A DNA stretch of 64,000 bases from Sphingomonas mollis (GCF_016427505.1 NZ_JAELXS010000001.1:1-64000), one strand, 5' to 3'. Counted from the stretch's first letter, positions 31,726 through 40,799 are shown. Numbers and translations are program-made. The notes: generated by a model not told the origin, from the sequence alone.

Positions 31726-32948
31726 TGGATCAGGATCGAGTCCGACGGCAACAGATGGTCGAGGAACGGCAGGATCGCCGCGCCGATCGCCGGTGCGTCC
31801 TGCGCCATGACGGCGGGCATGATCTGCGCACGGGCGGGCAGTTTCAACACGCGCAGCGCGTCCGACAGGGCGGCGGACAGCCGCTCGATCAACGGCACCG
31901 GCAGCCGTCCGCCGATCAGCACCGCATCGGGGTTCAGCAGGCAGTTGATCGCCACCATCGGCGGCATCAACGAGCGGACCGCATCGACCAGCCAGCGATC
32001 GACCACGTCGCCGGCGGTGCCGGTCGCCGCGGCGAGATCGGCGACCGCCGGGACGACGCAATCGGCATCCTCCAGCCGTGCGAGCAGGGCGGAGACGGAA
32101 ACGGTGTCCTGAATCGTCGCGCCCTTCATACCGGTGGTGGCGTCGGGCATCAGGCCGATCTCTCCCGACCGGGCGGTGGCGCCGCGATGATAGCTGCGGT
32201 CGATCACCACGCCGCCGCCCAGCCCGGCGCTGATGAGCAGGTAGAAGAAGCTGGGATTGTCGAATGCGGAGCCATATTCGGCCTCGCCCAGCGCCGCCGA
32301 CGCCGCGTCGTTGTCGCAATGGATCGGCCATGCCAGCGTATCGCCGAGCAGCGTCGACAGATTGGTGTCGTTCCACGCCTCGTACCCCGCCGGCTGATGG
32401 GGCAGGGCGATCGCGCCCAGTTCGTCGGGGATTGCGACGCCGACGCCCAGCACGCGGGCGCGGTCGATGCCGCCCTCCGCGATCGCCGCGTCGAGTTCGT
32501 CCTGGACGAACGCCACCACATCCTGCGGCAGGGCGAAGGCGATCTCCCGCGTCACGCGGCTGCGCACCGCGCCGGCCAGATCGAGCGTCACCAACGTCAG
32601 GTGATCGCGATCGATGTTCAGGCCGATGCCGAACGCGCCGTCCGGTTCGACTTCCAGTTGCAGCGCGGGCTGACCGCGACCGCCCTGTTTGCGGCCGCTG
32701 ATCCTGACCAGTCCCATGTCGACCAGCCGCCCGGTGATGTTGGCGATGGTCGGCGCGGTCAGCCCGGTCATCCGCGCGATCTCGACCCGCGTCGTCGTGC
32801 GTTCCAGGCGGATCGCCTGCAGGACGGTGCGCAGGTTATAGTCGCCGGCGCGTTCCAGATTGGTGCCCGACAAACTGCGCGACAGGCGCGCTTCCCGGCT
32901 ATCGGCACTCAGCGGATCGTACGAACCCGATTCGATCCTGCTCAACAT
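31713..32948 (-). CDS. ROK-family transcriptional repressor (NagC/XylR type)
   Basis: Sugar-responsive regulator of 411 residues. The winged helix-turn-helix is at about 38-86 (TRVEIARMTGLTAPTIANIT). The ROK sugar-binding domain follows, with LLISAGLGGGVVIDRSYHRG. The CxCGxxGC zinc motif of many ROK proteins is missing: the region reads SGEIGLMPDATTGMKG. It is divergent from the MFS sugar porter, with 189 AT-richer bases between, and so probably controls the porter, the ROK kinase and perhaps the gal genes. The inducing sugar is unknown. Confidence 0.92.
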   Translation of the reverse strand: MLSRIESGSYDPLSADSREARLSRSLSGTNLERAGDYNLRTVLQAIRLERTTTRVEIARMTGLTAPTIANITGRLVDMGLVRISGRKQGGRGQPALQLEVEPDGAFGIGLNIDRDHLTLVTLDLAGAVRSRVTREIAFALPQDVVAFVQDELDAAIAEGGIDRARVLGVGVAIPDELGAIALPHQPAGYEAWNDTNLSTLLGDTLAWPIHCDNDAASAALGEAEYGSAFDNPSFFYLLISAGLGGGVVIDRSYHRGATARSGEIGLMPDATTGMKGATIQDTVSVSALLARLEDADCVVPAVADLAAATGTAGDVVDRWLVDAVRSLMPPMVAINCLLNPDAVLIGGRLPVPLIERLSAALSDALRVLKLPARAQIMPAVMAQDAPAIGAAILPFLDHLLPSDSILIQAGR

Positions 32949-33010
32949 TGCCGCTCGACGCTCCCTGAGACTGATAAAGCCGGACTTTGCTATCGACCGG
33001 ACACAGTGGC

Positions 33011-33100
33011 TTGACCAATTATTCTCGAATTGTCAGACAAGGTCAACCAACGAACAAATAATTCAAATTGACTTTTTAGCCGTGAACCGGCCTGTAGCAT
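33011..33100 (+). promoter_or_regulatory. Candidate operator/promoter region of the sugar porter
   Basis: This gap is clearly richer in A/T than its surroundings and carries repeated TTGAC/GTCAA words. TTGACCAATT (33011-33020) and AATTGTCAG (33028-33036) form an imperfect dyad around a 7-base centre. GGTCAA (33041-33046) and TTGACT (33068-33073) form another. TTGACT could also serve as a -35 box, but no good -10 lies at normal spacing. It fits a ROK repressor operator between the divergent genes; this is an inference. Confidence 0.4.
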
Positions 33101-33137
33101 ACCAATCCGGCACCACCGGAGCGGGGAGGATACGCAA

Positions 33138-34421
33138 TTGATATCGACATCGGCAAGTAGCGGAGCCGGCGACGGCGGCAGGAGCCAGCTCGCCTTTTCC
33201 TATGTCACCGCGCTGTTCTTCATCTGGGGAGCGGTGACGTCGGTCAATGACGTATTGGTGCCGGCGGTCAAATCGATCTTCGCACTGAGCGATACCGAGG
33301 CGTTCCTGACGCAGTTCGCGTTCTTCCTGGCGTACGGCATCGTGTCGTTGCCGGCGGCGGCGCTGGTCGCGCGGCTGGGCGCATCGCGGTCGATCACCGT
33401 CGCGTTGGTGGTGATGGTCGTCGGCTGCCTGTTGATGCCGCTGGCCACCAGCCTGCGCGCCTATTCATTGGTATTGCTGGCGCTGTTCGTGATCGCGAGC
33501 GGTATCACGTTGCTGCAAGTGTCGGCCAATCCGCTGTCGGCGGTGCTGGGCACGCCGGAACGCTCGCATTTCCGCCTCGTCCTCAGCCAGGCGTTCAATT
33601 CGGTCGGCACGGTGGTCGGCCCGTTCCTTGCCGCCCACACGCTGCTGCGCGGCGGGTTGTTCGACGGTGGCCCCGTCACCGATGCCAAGATCGTCGAATC
33701 GCTGGGCAAGATCGACATCGCCTATGCGGTGATCGCGACGATCATCGTCGTGCTCGCCATCCTGCTATACCGCGCCCGCCATCTGATCGATGCGGCCGCA
33801 CCGGAGGTCGCGGGCGGCAGCGTGCTGGCGGCGTTCGGGTCGCGATGGGCGTTGCTCGGCGCGGGCGCGATCTTCCTGTATGTCGGGGCGGAGGTGTCGA
33901 TCGGCACCGCGATGGTCAATTACCTCGAACAGCCGAACATCCTGGCGGTCACGGCGGTCGAGGCGGGCAGCCTCGTCAGCCTGTACTGGCTGGGGGCACT
34001 GATCGGCCGGTTTGCCGGCACTGCGTTGCTGGCGAAGATTCCGGCCGGGCGGTTGCTGACCATCGTGGCGACGGGGGCGGCGCTGCTGTGCCTGATCCTG
34101 ACGCAATTGAGCGGATCGCTCGCCGGCGTGCTGGCGCTGTCGATCGGGTTGTTCAACGCGATCATGTTTCCGGTGATCTTCACGCTGACGCTGGAACGGT
34201 CGAGCGCGCCGGCACCGGCGACGTCGGGCCTGCTGGTCATGGCGATCGTCGGCGGCGCGGTCGTGCCGCTCGCCTATGCGGCGGTGGCGGATGCGACGAC
34301 GCGGTCGACGGCGTTCGCGGTGCCGATGATCTGTTACGTCGTCATCGCCGTCTTCGCGTTGGCGGCGGCGAGGGCGCGGGTGGTGATGACCGATGCGGTC
34401 CGTCCGGGGGCGGCGCACTAA
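33138..34421 (+). CDS. MFS sugar transporter, FucP/GluP-like
   Basis: Inner-membrane permease of 427 residues with about 12 helices. The first is YVTALFFIWGAVTSVNDVLV at ~19-38, and LLQVSANPLSAVLGTPERSH and LSQAFNSVGTVVGPFLAAH are typical of the fucose/glucose-galactose H+ symporter group. It starts at TTG, set by a strong GGGGAGGA seven bases upstream. The ROK kinase follows one base after its stop, so the two are one unit. Galactose or a related hexose is a plausible cargo given galT-galK nearby. Confidence 0.92.
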   Translation: MISTSASSGAGDGGRSQLAFSYVTALFFIWGAVTSVNDVLVPAVKSIFALSDTEAFLTQFAFFLAYGIVSLPAAALVARLGASRSITVALVVMVVGCLLMPLATSLRAYSLVLLALFVIASGITLLQVSANPLSAVLGTPERSHFRLVLSQAFNSVGTVVGPFLAAHTLLRGGLFDGGPVTDAKIVESLGKIDIAYAVIATIIVVLAILLYRARHLIDAAAPEVAGGSVLAAFGSRWALLGAGAIFLYVGAEVSIGTAMVNYLEQPNILAVTAVEAGSLVSLYWLGALIGRFAGTALLAKIPAGRLLTIVATGAALLCLILTQLSGSLAGVLALSIGLFNAIMFPVIFTLTLERSSAPAPATSGLLVMAIVGGAVVPLAYAAVADATTRSTAFAVPMICYVVIAVFALAAARARVVMTDAVRPGAAH

Positions 34422-34422
34422 A

Positions 34423-35325
34423 ATGATTCAGATCGGTATCGATTTCGGCGGCACCAAGATCGAGGCGGCGGCGCTCGACGCGTCCGGCCGTTTCCTGTCG
34501 CGCGTTCGGACGCCCAACCCCGGCGATTACGATCAGGCCCTGCGCGACCTGCGCGATCTGGTCGCCAAGGTGGAGGCGGAGGCGGGCGCCACCGGCACCG
34601 TCGGTATCGGCATGCCCGGATCGATCAGCCCGCGCGACGGCCTGATGCGCAATGCCAACGCCACCTTCCTGAACGGTCGTTCTTTCCGCGAGGATGTCGA
34701 GGTCGTGATGGGCCGCGAGATCCGCACCGCCAACGACGCCAATTGCCTTGCCCTGTCGGAAGCCGTCGATGGCGCGGCGGCGGGCGCGAAATCGGCGTTC
34801 GCGGTGATCGTCGGCACGGGTGTCGGCGGCGGACTGGTCGTCGATGGCCAGATCGTCGAGGGCGCGAACGGCATGGGTGGCGAATGGGGCCATGTGCCGC
34901 TGCCGTGGATGACGGCGGAAGAGTTTCCGGGGCCGGCATGCTGGTGCGGGCTGCATGGATGTCTCGACATGCTGGTGTCGGGCACGGGTTTTCAAGCCGA
35001 TCATGCGCGACGCACCGGCCACACGCTGGACGGCCCGGCGATCGTGCAGGCGGCACGGCGCGGCGATGCGGCGGCGGTCGCGACGCTCGACGCCTATGTC
35101 GACCGGCTGGGGCGGGCGATGGCGATGATCGCCAATATCGTCGATCCCGACGTGTTCGTGCTGGGTGGCGGCATGTCGAACGTCGAGGAAATCTATGACC
35201 GGCTGCCCGCCGTCATCGACGCCTATGCGTTTGGCGGCAACTGGAAGGGGCGGATCGTGCCGGCCCGCTGGGGTGATTCTTCCGGTGTACGCGGTGCGGC
35301 GCGGCTGTGGCCGTTATCGGCCTGA
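34423..35325 (+). CDS. ROK-family sugar kinase
   Basis: Cytoplasmic hexose kinase of 300 residues. The ATP site DFGGTK is at 7-12, catalytic D105 is in TANDANC, and GTGVGGGLVVDG is at 131-142. The full ROK zinc motif is present: H157, C173, C175 and C180 (CWCGLHGC). Substrate could be fructose, glucose, mannose or N-acetylglucosamine; motifs do not decide. The frame opens earlier at 34393 inside the porter gene, but the ATG at 34423 fits the family start MIQIGIDFGGTK. It is probably co-transcribed with the porter. Confidence 0.93.
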   Translation: MIQIGIDFGGTKIEAAALDASGRFLSRVRTPNPGDYDQALRDLRDLVAKVEAEAGATGTVGIGMPGSISPRDGLMRNANATFLNGRSFREDVEVVMGREIRTANDANCLALSEAVDGAAAGAKSAFAVIVGTGVGGGLVVDGQIVEGANGMGGEWGHVPLPWMTAEEFPGPACWCGLHGCLDMLVSGTGFQADHARRTGHTLDGPAIVQAARRGDAAAVATLDAYVDRLGRAMAMIANIVDPDVFVLGGGMSNVEEIYDRLPAVIDAYAFGGNWKGRIVPARWGDSSGVRGAARLWPLSA

Positions 35326-35332
35326 TCCATGC

Positions 35333-35409
35333 CGTCATTGCGAGCGTAGCGAGGCAACCCAAGGCGTCAGGGATGGGGCTCTGGGTTGCTTCGCTGCGCT
35401 CGCAATGCC
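35333..35409. repeat. Palindromic intergenic repeat, type A copy 4
   Basis: Arms CGTCATTGCGAGCGTAGCGA and GCTTCGCTGCGCTCGCAATG around CCCAAGGCGTCAGGG. It lies between the convergent ROK kinase and N-formylglutamate amidohydrolase genes. Confidence 0.85.
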
Positions 35410-35422
35410 GACCGATTGCCTG

Positions 35423-36181
35423 CTAATCCGCCAGCAAATCTGCGATACGATCGGCCCATTCGGCGATCCCGGCGGGCGTGGCGAGCAGGTCCTGCCTGAT
35501 CTCCAGTTCCAGATAGGGGCGATCGGGCCCGGCATGGCGGGGGATCGTGTAATCGATGCTGTCCATCCGGTACGGCTCGTTATCGCCCACCGTCAGTCCT
35601 GACATCGCGTTCAGTCGCGCCAGCGTGCGGTGGGCGAGACTCAGATTGCCGCGATCGTGCAGCACGCCGATCTCCCACGGCCGGGCGAATCCCCGCATGG
35701 TGGGCGTGAAGCTGTGCAGCGATACCAGTTCGGTCGTCACGCCCGCCGCGTCACGTCGCGCCAGTTCGGCGGCGATCGCGGTCTGATAAGGGGTGTGGAT
35801 CGCCGCCACCCGCGCGGCGCGGTCGTCGGGATCGAGGGCGGCGTTGGCCGGTACGACGGTGCCGTCGCTCACCGCCGGCATCGCATCGATGGCACCCGGA
35901 TCGCGGTTGCAGTCGATCACCAGTCGCGAATAGGTTTGCCGGATGAACGTCGCGTCGAGCATCGCGGCCAGCGCCTCGCCCAGCCCGGCGATGCCGATGT
36001 CCCAGCCGATGTGCCGCGACAACTCGCCTGGGCCAACCCCCAGCGATCGGAGCGCTGCCGGAACGATATTGCCGGCGTGGTCGCCCAGCAATAGGAACCG
36101 TGACGCACCGGAAGGGTTAATCACCTGAACCGGTGGGGGATCGTCCGGCGTGAGCAGCGGTCCGTTCGGTGAATCACGCAT
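35423..36181 (-). CDS. N-formylglutamate amidohydrolase family protein
   Basis: Zinc hydrolase-like protein of about 252 residues of the HutG2/N-formylglutamate deformylase family: FLLLGDHAGNIVPAALRSLG, RLVIDCNRDP, LVSLHSFTPTM and YLELEIRQDLLATPAG. The family includes histidine-degradation enzymes, but no hut genes are near, so the substrate is open. The start is unclear: ATGs at 36226, 36199 and 36181 are in frame. The last leaves 16 bases to the divergent transglutaminase ATG, so the promoters must overlap coding sequence. Confidence 0.85.
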   Translation of the reverse strand: MRDSPNGPLLTPDDPPPVQVINPSGASRFLLLGDHAGNIVPAALRSLGVGPGELSRHIGWDIGIAGLGEALAAMLDATFIRQTYSRLVIDCNRDPGAIDAMPAVSDGTVVPANAALDPDDRAARVAAIHTPYQTAIAAELARRDAAGVTTELVSLHSFTPTMRGFARPWEIGVLHDRGNLSLAHRTLARLNAMSGLTVGDNEPYRMDSIDYTIPRHAGPDRPYLELEIRQDLLATPAGIAEWADRIADLLAD

Positions 36182-36197
36182 TGGACCTGCCTTTTCC

Positions 36198-37154
36198 ATG
36201 CCATTCCTGAACCTCTCCCATGTCACTACCTACACCTATCGTCACCCCGTATCGTTCGGCGAACATCGCGTCATGGTGCGCCCGCGTGAGAGTTTCGACC
36301 AGCATCTGCTCGATGCCGCGCTGCTGATCTCGCCCGAACCGTCCGAGGTCCGCTGGTTGCAGGACGTGTTCGGCAATTCGGTGGCGATCGCCACGTTCGA
36401 CCGGCGCGCGAAGGAGCTGGTCTTCGACAGCCGGGTGCGCGTGCTCCACACGCCTGCCGAATTGCAGGAGGTGCATATCGAGGAATATGCCCGCTCCTAT
36501 CCCTTCACCTATTCGTCCGAGGAGATGCCCGATCTACTGCGGTCGATCGAACGCCAGCATCACGATCCGCAGCGGCAGATCGACGGCTGGGCGCGGCGTT
36601 TCGTCAACGCGCAGGGGCCGACCGATACGCTGGGCATGCTGGCCGACATGACGGCCGCGATCCGGCGCGAGTTCACCTATGTCCCCCGCCCCGAAAAGGG
36701 GACGCAGAGCCCGATCGAGACGTTGTCGCGGATGAAGGGCACGTGCCGCGATTATGCTATGTTCATGATCGAGGCGGTGCGCGCGCTGGGCTTCGCGGCG
36801 CGGTTCGTGTCGGGATATGTCTATAGCCCCACGGTCGGCGAGCATCGCACCGGTGGCGGCAACACGCATGCCTGGGTTCGGGTGTACCTGCCCGGTTCCG
36901 GCTGGGTGGAGTTCGATCCGACCAACGGTATCGTCGGCAACACCGGCCTGATCCGCGTCGCCATCGCGCGCGATATCTATCAGGCGGTGCCGATCTCCGG
37001 CACCTGGGCAGGCTTTCCCGGCAGTTTCCTCGACATGACGGTCAGCGTCGATGCGCGCATCGATGCCGCCACGATCACCGACGGTTCCGACTCCGCCGGC
37101 CCCGTATTGACGACCCCCGATGCGTTCGTTTCGGGCCAGAGGAGAACAGGCTGA
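36198..37154 (+). CDS. Transglutaminase-like protein with N-terminal bacterial transglutaminase region
   Basis: A 318-residue protein. The N-terminal half matches the bacterial transglutaminase-like N region (LSHVTTYTYRHPVSFGEHRV). The core carries C183 in KGTCRDYAMFM, H224 in NTHAWVRVYL and D240 in WVEFDPTNG, a complete Cys-His-Asp triad. These proteins are usually thought to act as proteases or amidases. The frame extends to 36150, but the ATG at 36198 starts the conserved region. Its stop overlaps the start of the next transglutaminase (TGATG). Confidence 0.88.
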   Translation: MPFLNLSHVTTYTYRHPVSFGEHRVMVRPRESFDQHLLDAALLISPEPSEVRWLQDVFGNSVAIATFDRRAKELVFDSRVRVLHTPAELQEVHIEEYARSYPFTYSSEEMPDLLRSIERQHHDPQRQIDGWARRFVNAQGPTDTLGMLADMTAAIRREFTYVPRPEKGTQSPIETLSRMKGTCRDYAMFMIEAVRALGFAARFVSGYVYSPTVGEHRTGGGNTHAWVRVYLPGSGWVEFDPTNGIVGNTGLIRVAIARDIYQAVPISGTWAGFPGSFLDMTVSVDARIDAATITDGSDSAGPVLTTPDAFVSGQRRTG

Positions 37155-37969
37155 TGCTGATCCGTGCCGGTTACGACATCAGGTTCAATTGCGACGTGCC
37201 GACGCCGATGCTCGCACTGCTCAGCGTGCATCCGTCGCGCAACAAGGATCTGCGGACGCCGCACCGCATCCTGTCGTCCACCGACATCCCGATCTATGAT
37301 TATGTCGATGCGTTCGGGAATATCTGCACGCGGCTGACGGTGCCGGCCGGCGGCGTCACCCTGTCGTGCGATTTCACGATCGAGGACGATGGCTTGCCCG
37401 ATCCCGCCTCGCCCGATGCGGTCCAGCATGCGATCGAGGATCTGCCGGACGAGGTGCTCGTTTATCTGCTCGGTAGCCGATATTGCGAGACGGACCGGTT
37501 GTCGGAGACGGCATGGTCGCTGTTCGGTCATGTGCCGGCGGGCTGGGAGCGGGTGCGGGCGATCGTCGACTTCACGCATAACCACGTCGAATTCGGCTAT
37601 CACCACGCCCGCCCGACCAAGACCGCGTGGGACGCGCATCAGGAACAGCAGGGCGTCTGCCGCGACTTCGCGCATCTGGCGATCACGCTGTGCCGGTGCA
37701 TGAATATCCCGGCGCGGTACTGCACCGGGTATCTGGGCGATATCGGCGTGCCGGTGTCGGATGCGCCGATGGACTTTTCCGCCTGGTTCGATGTCTATCT
37801 CGGCGGCCGCTGGCACACGTTCGATGCGCGCCATAACCATGCGCGGATCGGGCGCATCCTGATGGCGCGGGGGCGTGATGCCACCGACACCGCCCTGACC
37901 ACCGCCTTCGGCCCCGCCGAGCTGGTGCGGTTCGATGTCCACACCGACGAGATAACGCCCGCCGCCTGA
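37154..37969 (+). CDS. Transglutaminase-like protein with variant triad
   Basis: A 271-residue relative of the upstream protein. The nucleophile region is QGVCRDFAHLAITLC with C169, and D224 lies in WHTFDARHN. The place of the catalytic His (HAW in the neighbour) reads DFSAWFDVYL, with S209 where His is expected. This variant may be normal for its subfamily, so inactivity is not assumed. It is translated with the upstream gene through a TGATG overlap. The alpha-E and ATP-grasp genes that often accompany such clusters are absent here. Confidence 0.85.
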   Translation: MLIRAGYDIRFNCDVPTPMLALLSVHPSRNKDLRTPHRILSSTDIPIYDYVDAFGNICTRLTVPAGGVTLSCDFTIEDDGLPDPASPDAVQHAIEDLPDEVLVYLLGSRYCETDRLSETAWSLFGHVPAGWERVRAIVDFTHNHVEFGYHHARPTKTAWDAHQEQQGVCRDFAHLAITLCRCMNIPARYCTGYLGDIGVPVSDAPMDFSAWFDVYLGGRWHTFDARHNHARIGRILMARGRDATDTALTTAFGPAELVRFDVHTDEITPAA

Positions 37970-38034
37970 CACGAAACGCGTGGACGGCAGGCATCGCCCT
38001 GCGTAGGTTTCCCCTCAATTATCAAGGGGGCGAT

Positions 38035-39468
38035 ATGGCGGGACGGGTTTCGCGGGGATTGGTGGCGGCCGTGGCAGGGGCGGTCGCGCTGTCCGCCTGC
38101 GCCACCGACGGCAAGGACGACAAGCCGAAGAGCGCATCGGCGAAAGCACCCGCGCCCGGCCGGAACAAGGGCTATGCCCATGATCCCTTCCCCTCGACCT
38201 ATCACGCCTATCCCGGTGTCCCGACGCTGGTCCGCAACGTCACCGTGTATGACGGCGAGGGTGGCCGGATCGAACGCGGCGCGGTGCTGTTCGCGGGCGG
38301 CAAGGTCGTCGCGGTCGGCCAGACGCTGGAGGCGCCCGCCGGTGCGACGGTGATCGACGGCACCGGCAAATGGGTGACGCCCGGCATCATCGATATCCAC
38401 AGCCATCTGGGCGATTATCCCAGCCCGCAGGTCGAGGCGCTGTCCGACGGCAACGAGGCGACCGACCCCGTCACCGCCGATGTCTGGGCGGAACACAGCG
38501 TCTGGCCGCAGGACCCCGGTTTTGGCCGCGCGCTGGCCAATGGCGGCGTCACCACGCTCCAGATACTGCCCGGCTCCGCGAACCTGTTCGGTGGCCGCTC
38601 GGTCGTGCTGAAGAACGTCTATGCCCGCACGATGCAGGGGATGAAGTTCCCCGGCGCCGGATACGGCCTGAAAATGGCGTGCGGCGAGAATCCCAAGCGC
38701 GTCTATGGCGGCAAGAACCGCAAGCCCTCCACCCGGATGGGCAACGTCGCGGTCGACCGCGCCACCTGGGCCAAGGCGGTGGCGTACAAGCGCAAATGGG
38801 ACAAGTACGAGGACAGCGGCGGCGACGCGCCGGATCGCGACATCGCGATGGACACGCTGCGCGGCGTGTTGGCGGGTGAAATCCGGGTGCAGAACCACTG
38901 CTATCGTGCCGACGAGATGGCCGTCGTCATGGATATGGCCAAGGAGTTCGGGTACAAGGTCACGGCGTTCCACCACGCGGTCGAGGCGTACAAGATCGGC
39001 GACCTGCTGAAGCAGAACGACACCTGCGCGGCGGTGTGGGCCGACTGGTACGGCTTCAAGATGGAAAGCTATGACGGCATCGGCGAGAACCTCGCGCTCC
39101 TGCAAAAGGAGGGCGCGTGTGCGATGATCCATTCCGATGACGAGAACGGCATCCAGCGGTTGAATCAGGAGGTGGCCAAGGCGCTGGCCTCCGGTCGCCG
39201 TGCGGGCATCGCGATCACGGATGAGGCGGCGTGGGAGTGGCTGTCGTTCAATCCCGCTAAGGCACTGGGCATTGCCGATCGCACCGGCAGCCTGAAACCC
39301 GGCAAGATGGCCGATGTGGTGCTGTGGAACGGCAACCCGCTCAGCGTCTATTCGCGGCCGGAGAAGGTGTGGGTGGACGGTGCGCTGCTCTATGACGCGA
39401 ACGATCCGAAGCGTCGGCCGGTGAGCGATTTCGAACTTGGCCAGCCGGGTGAAGGAGACGTGAAGTGA
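38035..39468 (+). CDS. Amidohydrolase-family lipoprotein, metal site intact
   Basis: Metal-dependent hydrolase of 477 residues. The signal peptide ends in a lipobox (ALSAC) with C22, so it is probably a periplasm-facing lipoprotein. The amidohydrolase core starts with TPGIIDIHSHLG, giving ligands H121 and H123. Further candidate ligands lie in VTAFHHAVEAY and MIHSDDENG. The end SLKPGKMADVVLWNGNPLS is typical of imidazolonepropionase/dipeptidase-like members. Substrate unknown. The gene overlaps the next amidohydrolase by four bases. Confidence 0.88.
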   Translation: MAGRVSRGLVAAVAGAVALSACATDGKDDKPKSASAKAPAPGRNKGYAHDPFPSTYHAYPGVPTLVRNVTVYDGEGGRIERGAVLFAGGKVVAVGQTLEAPAGATVIDGTGKWVTPGIIDIHSHLGDYPSPQVEALSDGNEATDPVTADVWAEHSVWPQDPGFGRALANGGVTTLQILPGSANLFGGRSVVLKNVYARTMQGMKFPGAGYGLKMACGENPKRVYGGKNRKPSTRMGNVAVDRATWAKAVAYKRKWDKYEDSGGDAPDRDIAMDTLRGVLAGEIRVQNHCYRADEMAVVMDMAKEFGYKVTAFHHAVEAYKIGDLLKQNDTCAAVWADWYGFKMESYDGIGENLALLQKEGACAMIHSDDENGIQRLNQEVAKALASGRRAGIAITDEAAWEWLSFNPAKALGIADRTGSLKPGKMADVVLWNGNPLSVYSRPEKVWVDGALLYDANDPKRRPVSDFELGQPGEGDVK

Positions 39469-40754
39469 AAGCGCTGCTCCTCGCCGCCGCGGCGCTGATC
39501 GCTGCGCCCGTCTCGGCTCAGACCATCGCCATCACCGGCGGCACCGTCGCGATCGGTGACGGTTCGCAACCGATCACCGGTGGCACTGTCGTGATCCGCG
39601 ACGGCCGCGTCGTGGCGGCCGGCAGCGGCGTCGCGGTGCCGGCCGGCGCGCAGATCGTCGATGCGACCGGCAAATGGGTGACGCCCGGCATCGTCGCGGG
39701 CATCGGCAGTCTGGGACTGGTCGATGTCGGCGGGGTACAGGAAAGCAACGACAGCCGCGCCCGGACCTCGCCGTTCAACGCCGGTCTCGACGTGTCGACC
39801 GCTATCAATCCCCACGGCGTCATCATCGGTAACGAGCGGGCAGGCGGCGTAACGCGTGCGATCGTCGCCGACGACGCGGCCGGTTCGATCTTCGCCGGGC
39901 AGGGGGCGATCATCGATCTGGGCGACGATCCCGATCCCATTACCCGCCCGCGCGCGTTCCAGTATGTCGAGCTGGGCGAGGGCGGGGCGGACCGCGCCGG
40001 CGGTAGTCGTCCGGCCGCCTATGCGATGCTGTTCGACGCCTTTGCGCAGGCCGCCGACTTCCGCCGCAACCCGGCCGGGTTCGATGGCCGCAGCACCGAT
40101 TCGCTGTTGAAGCGGGCGGATGCGGAGGCGTTGCTGCCGGTGCTCGACGGCAGGATGCCGCTGGTCGTGCATGTCGAGCGAGCGAGCGACATCCGGCAGG
40201 TGCTGACCCTGCCGCGCCGCTATCCGGGATTGAAGCTGATCCTGGCGGGGGCGGCCGAGGGATGGATGGTGGCGCCCGAGATCGCGGCGGCGCGCGTGCC
40301 GGTGATGGCGTCGGCCATCGCCGATCTGCCTGCTTCATTCGAGCAACTGGCGGCGACCGAATCGAACGTCGGCCGGATGACGCGCGCGGGCATCACCGTC
40401 GGCGTGCTGGCCGACGGTCGCGGTGGCGAACATGGCGTGACGCAGTTCGCCGGCAATCTGGTCGCGATCGCCAGGGTGCCGGGCGCGACCGGCCTCGACT
40501 GGGGTCAGGCGTTCGCCACGATCACGTCGAAGCCGGCACAGGTGATGGGCATGGACGGCGAGATCGGATCGCTGCGCGCGGGTCGCCGCGCGGATGTGGT
40601 GTTGTGGGACGGCGATCCGCTGGAACTATCGTCGGCACCGGTATCGGTGTTGATCGACGGGCGTGCCCAGCCGATGTCCTCGCGCCAGCGCCGGTTGCGC
40701 GACCGGTATCTGACGCCGGGCGAGACTGATCTCCCCAAGGCGTATAGCCGCTGA
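39465..40754 (+). CDS. Amidohydrolase-like secreted protein lacking the HxH metal motif
   Basis: A 429-residue periplasmic protein with signal peptide (cleavage near PVSAQ). It has the composite-domain start (ITGGTVAIGDG) and end (GSLRAGRRADVVLWDGDPLE) of amidohydrolases. The first metal motif, DIHSH in the upstream partner, is AGIGS here: both His are gone (I80 and S82), so normal metal catalysis is unlikely. It starts at GTG, set by AAGGAG eight bases before. That GTG overlaps the partner's stop (GTGA). A partner or scaffold role for the upstream enzyme is an inference. Confidence 0.85.
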   Translation: MKALLLAAAALIAAPVSAQTIAITGGTVAIGDGSQPITGGTVVIRDGRVVAAGSGVAVPAGAQIVDATGKWVTPGIVAGIGSLGLVDVGGVQESNDSRARTSPFNAGLDVSTAINPHGVIIGNERAGGVTRAIVADDAAGSIFAGQGAIIDLGDDPDPITRPRAFQYVELGEGGADRAGGSRPAAYAMLFDAFAQAADFRRNPAGFDGRSTDSLLKRADAEALLPVLDGRMPLVVHVERASDIRQVLTLPRRYPGLKLILAGAAEGWMVAPEIAAARVPVMASAIADLPASFEQLAATESNVGRMTRAGITVGVLADGRGGEHGVTQFAGNLVAIARVPGATGLDWGQAFATITSKPAQVMGMDGEIGSLRAGRRADVVLWDGDPLELSSAPVSVLIDGRAQPMSSRQRRLRDRYLTPGETDLPKAYSR

Positions 40755-40775
40755 AAACGAGGGCCGATCGATCTG

Positions 40776-40799
40776 CCTCCCCGGCGGAGGCCGGGGAGG
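40776..40799. repeat. Hairpin after the amidohydrolase pair (type B core)
   Basis: A perfect 9-bp stem, CCTCCCCGG and CCGGGGAGG, with a six-base loop CGGAGG, followed by TATATTATG. It has the core of the type B palindromes and is placed where a terminator for the amidohydrolase operon would be expected. It could act as one despite the lack of a long T-run. Confidence 0.55.
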
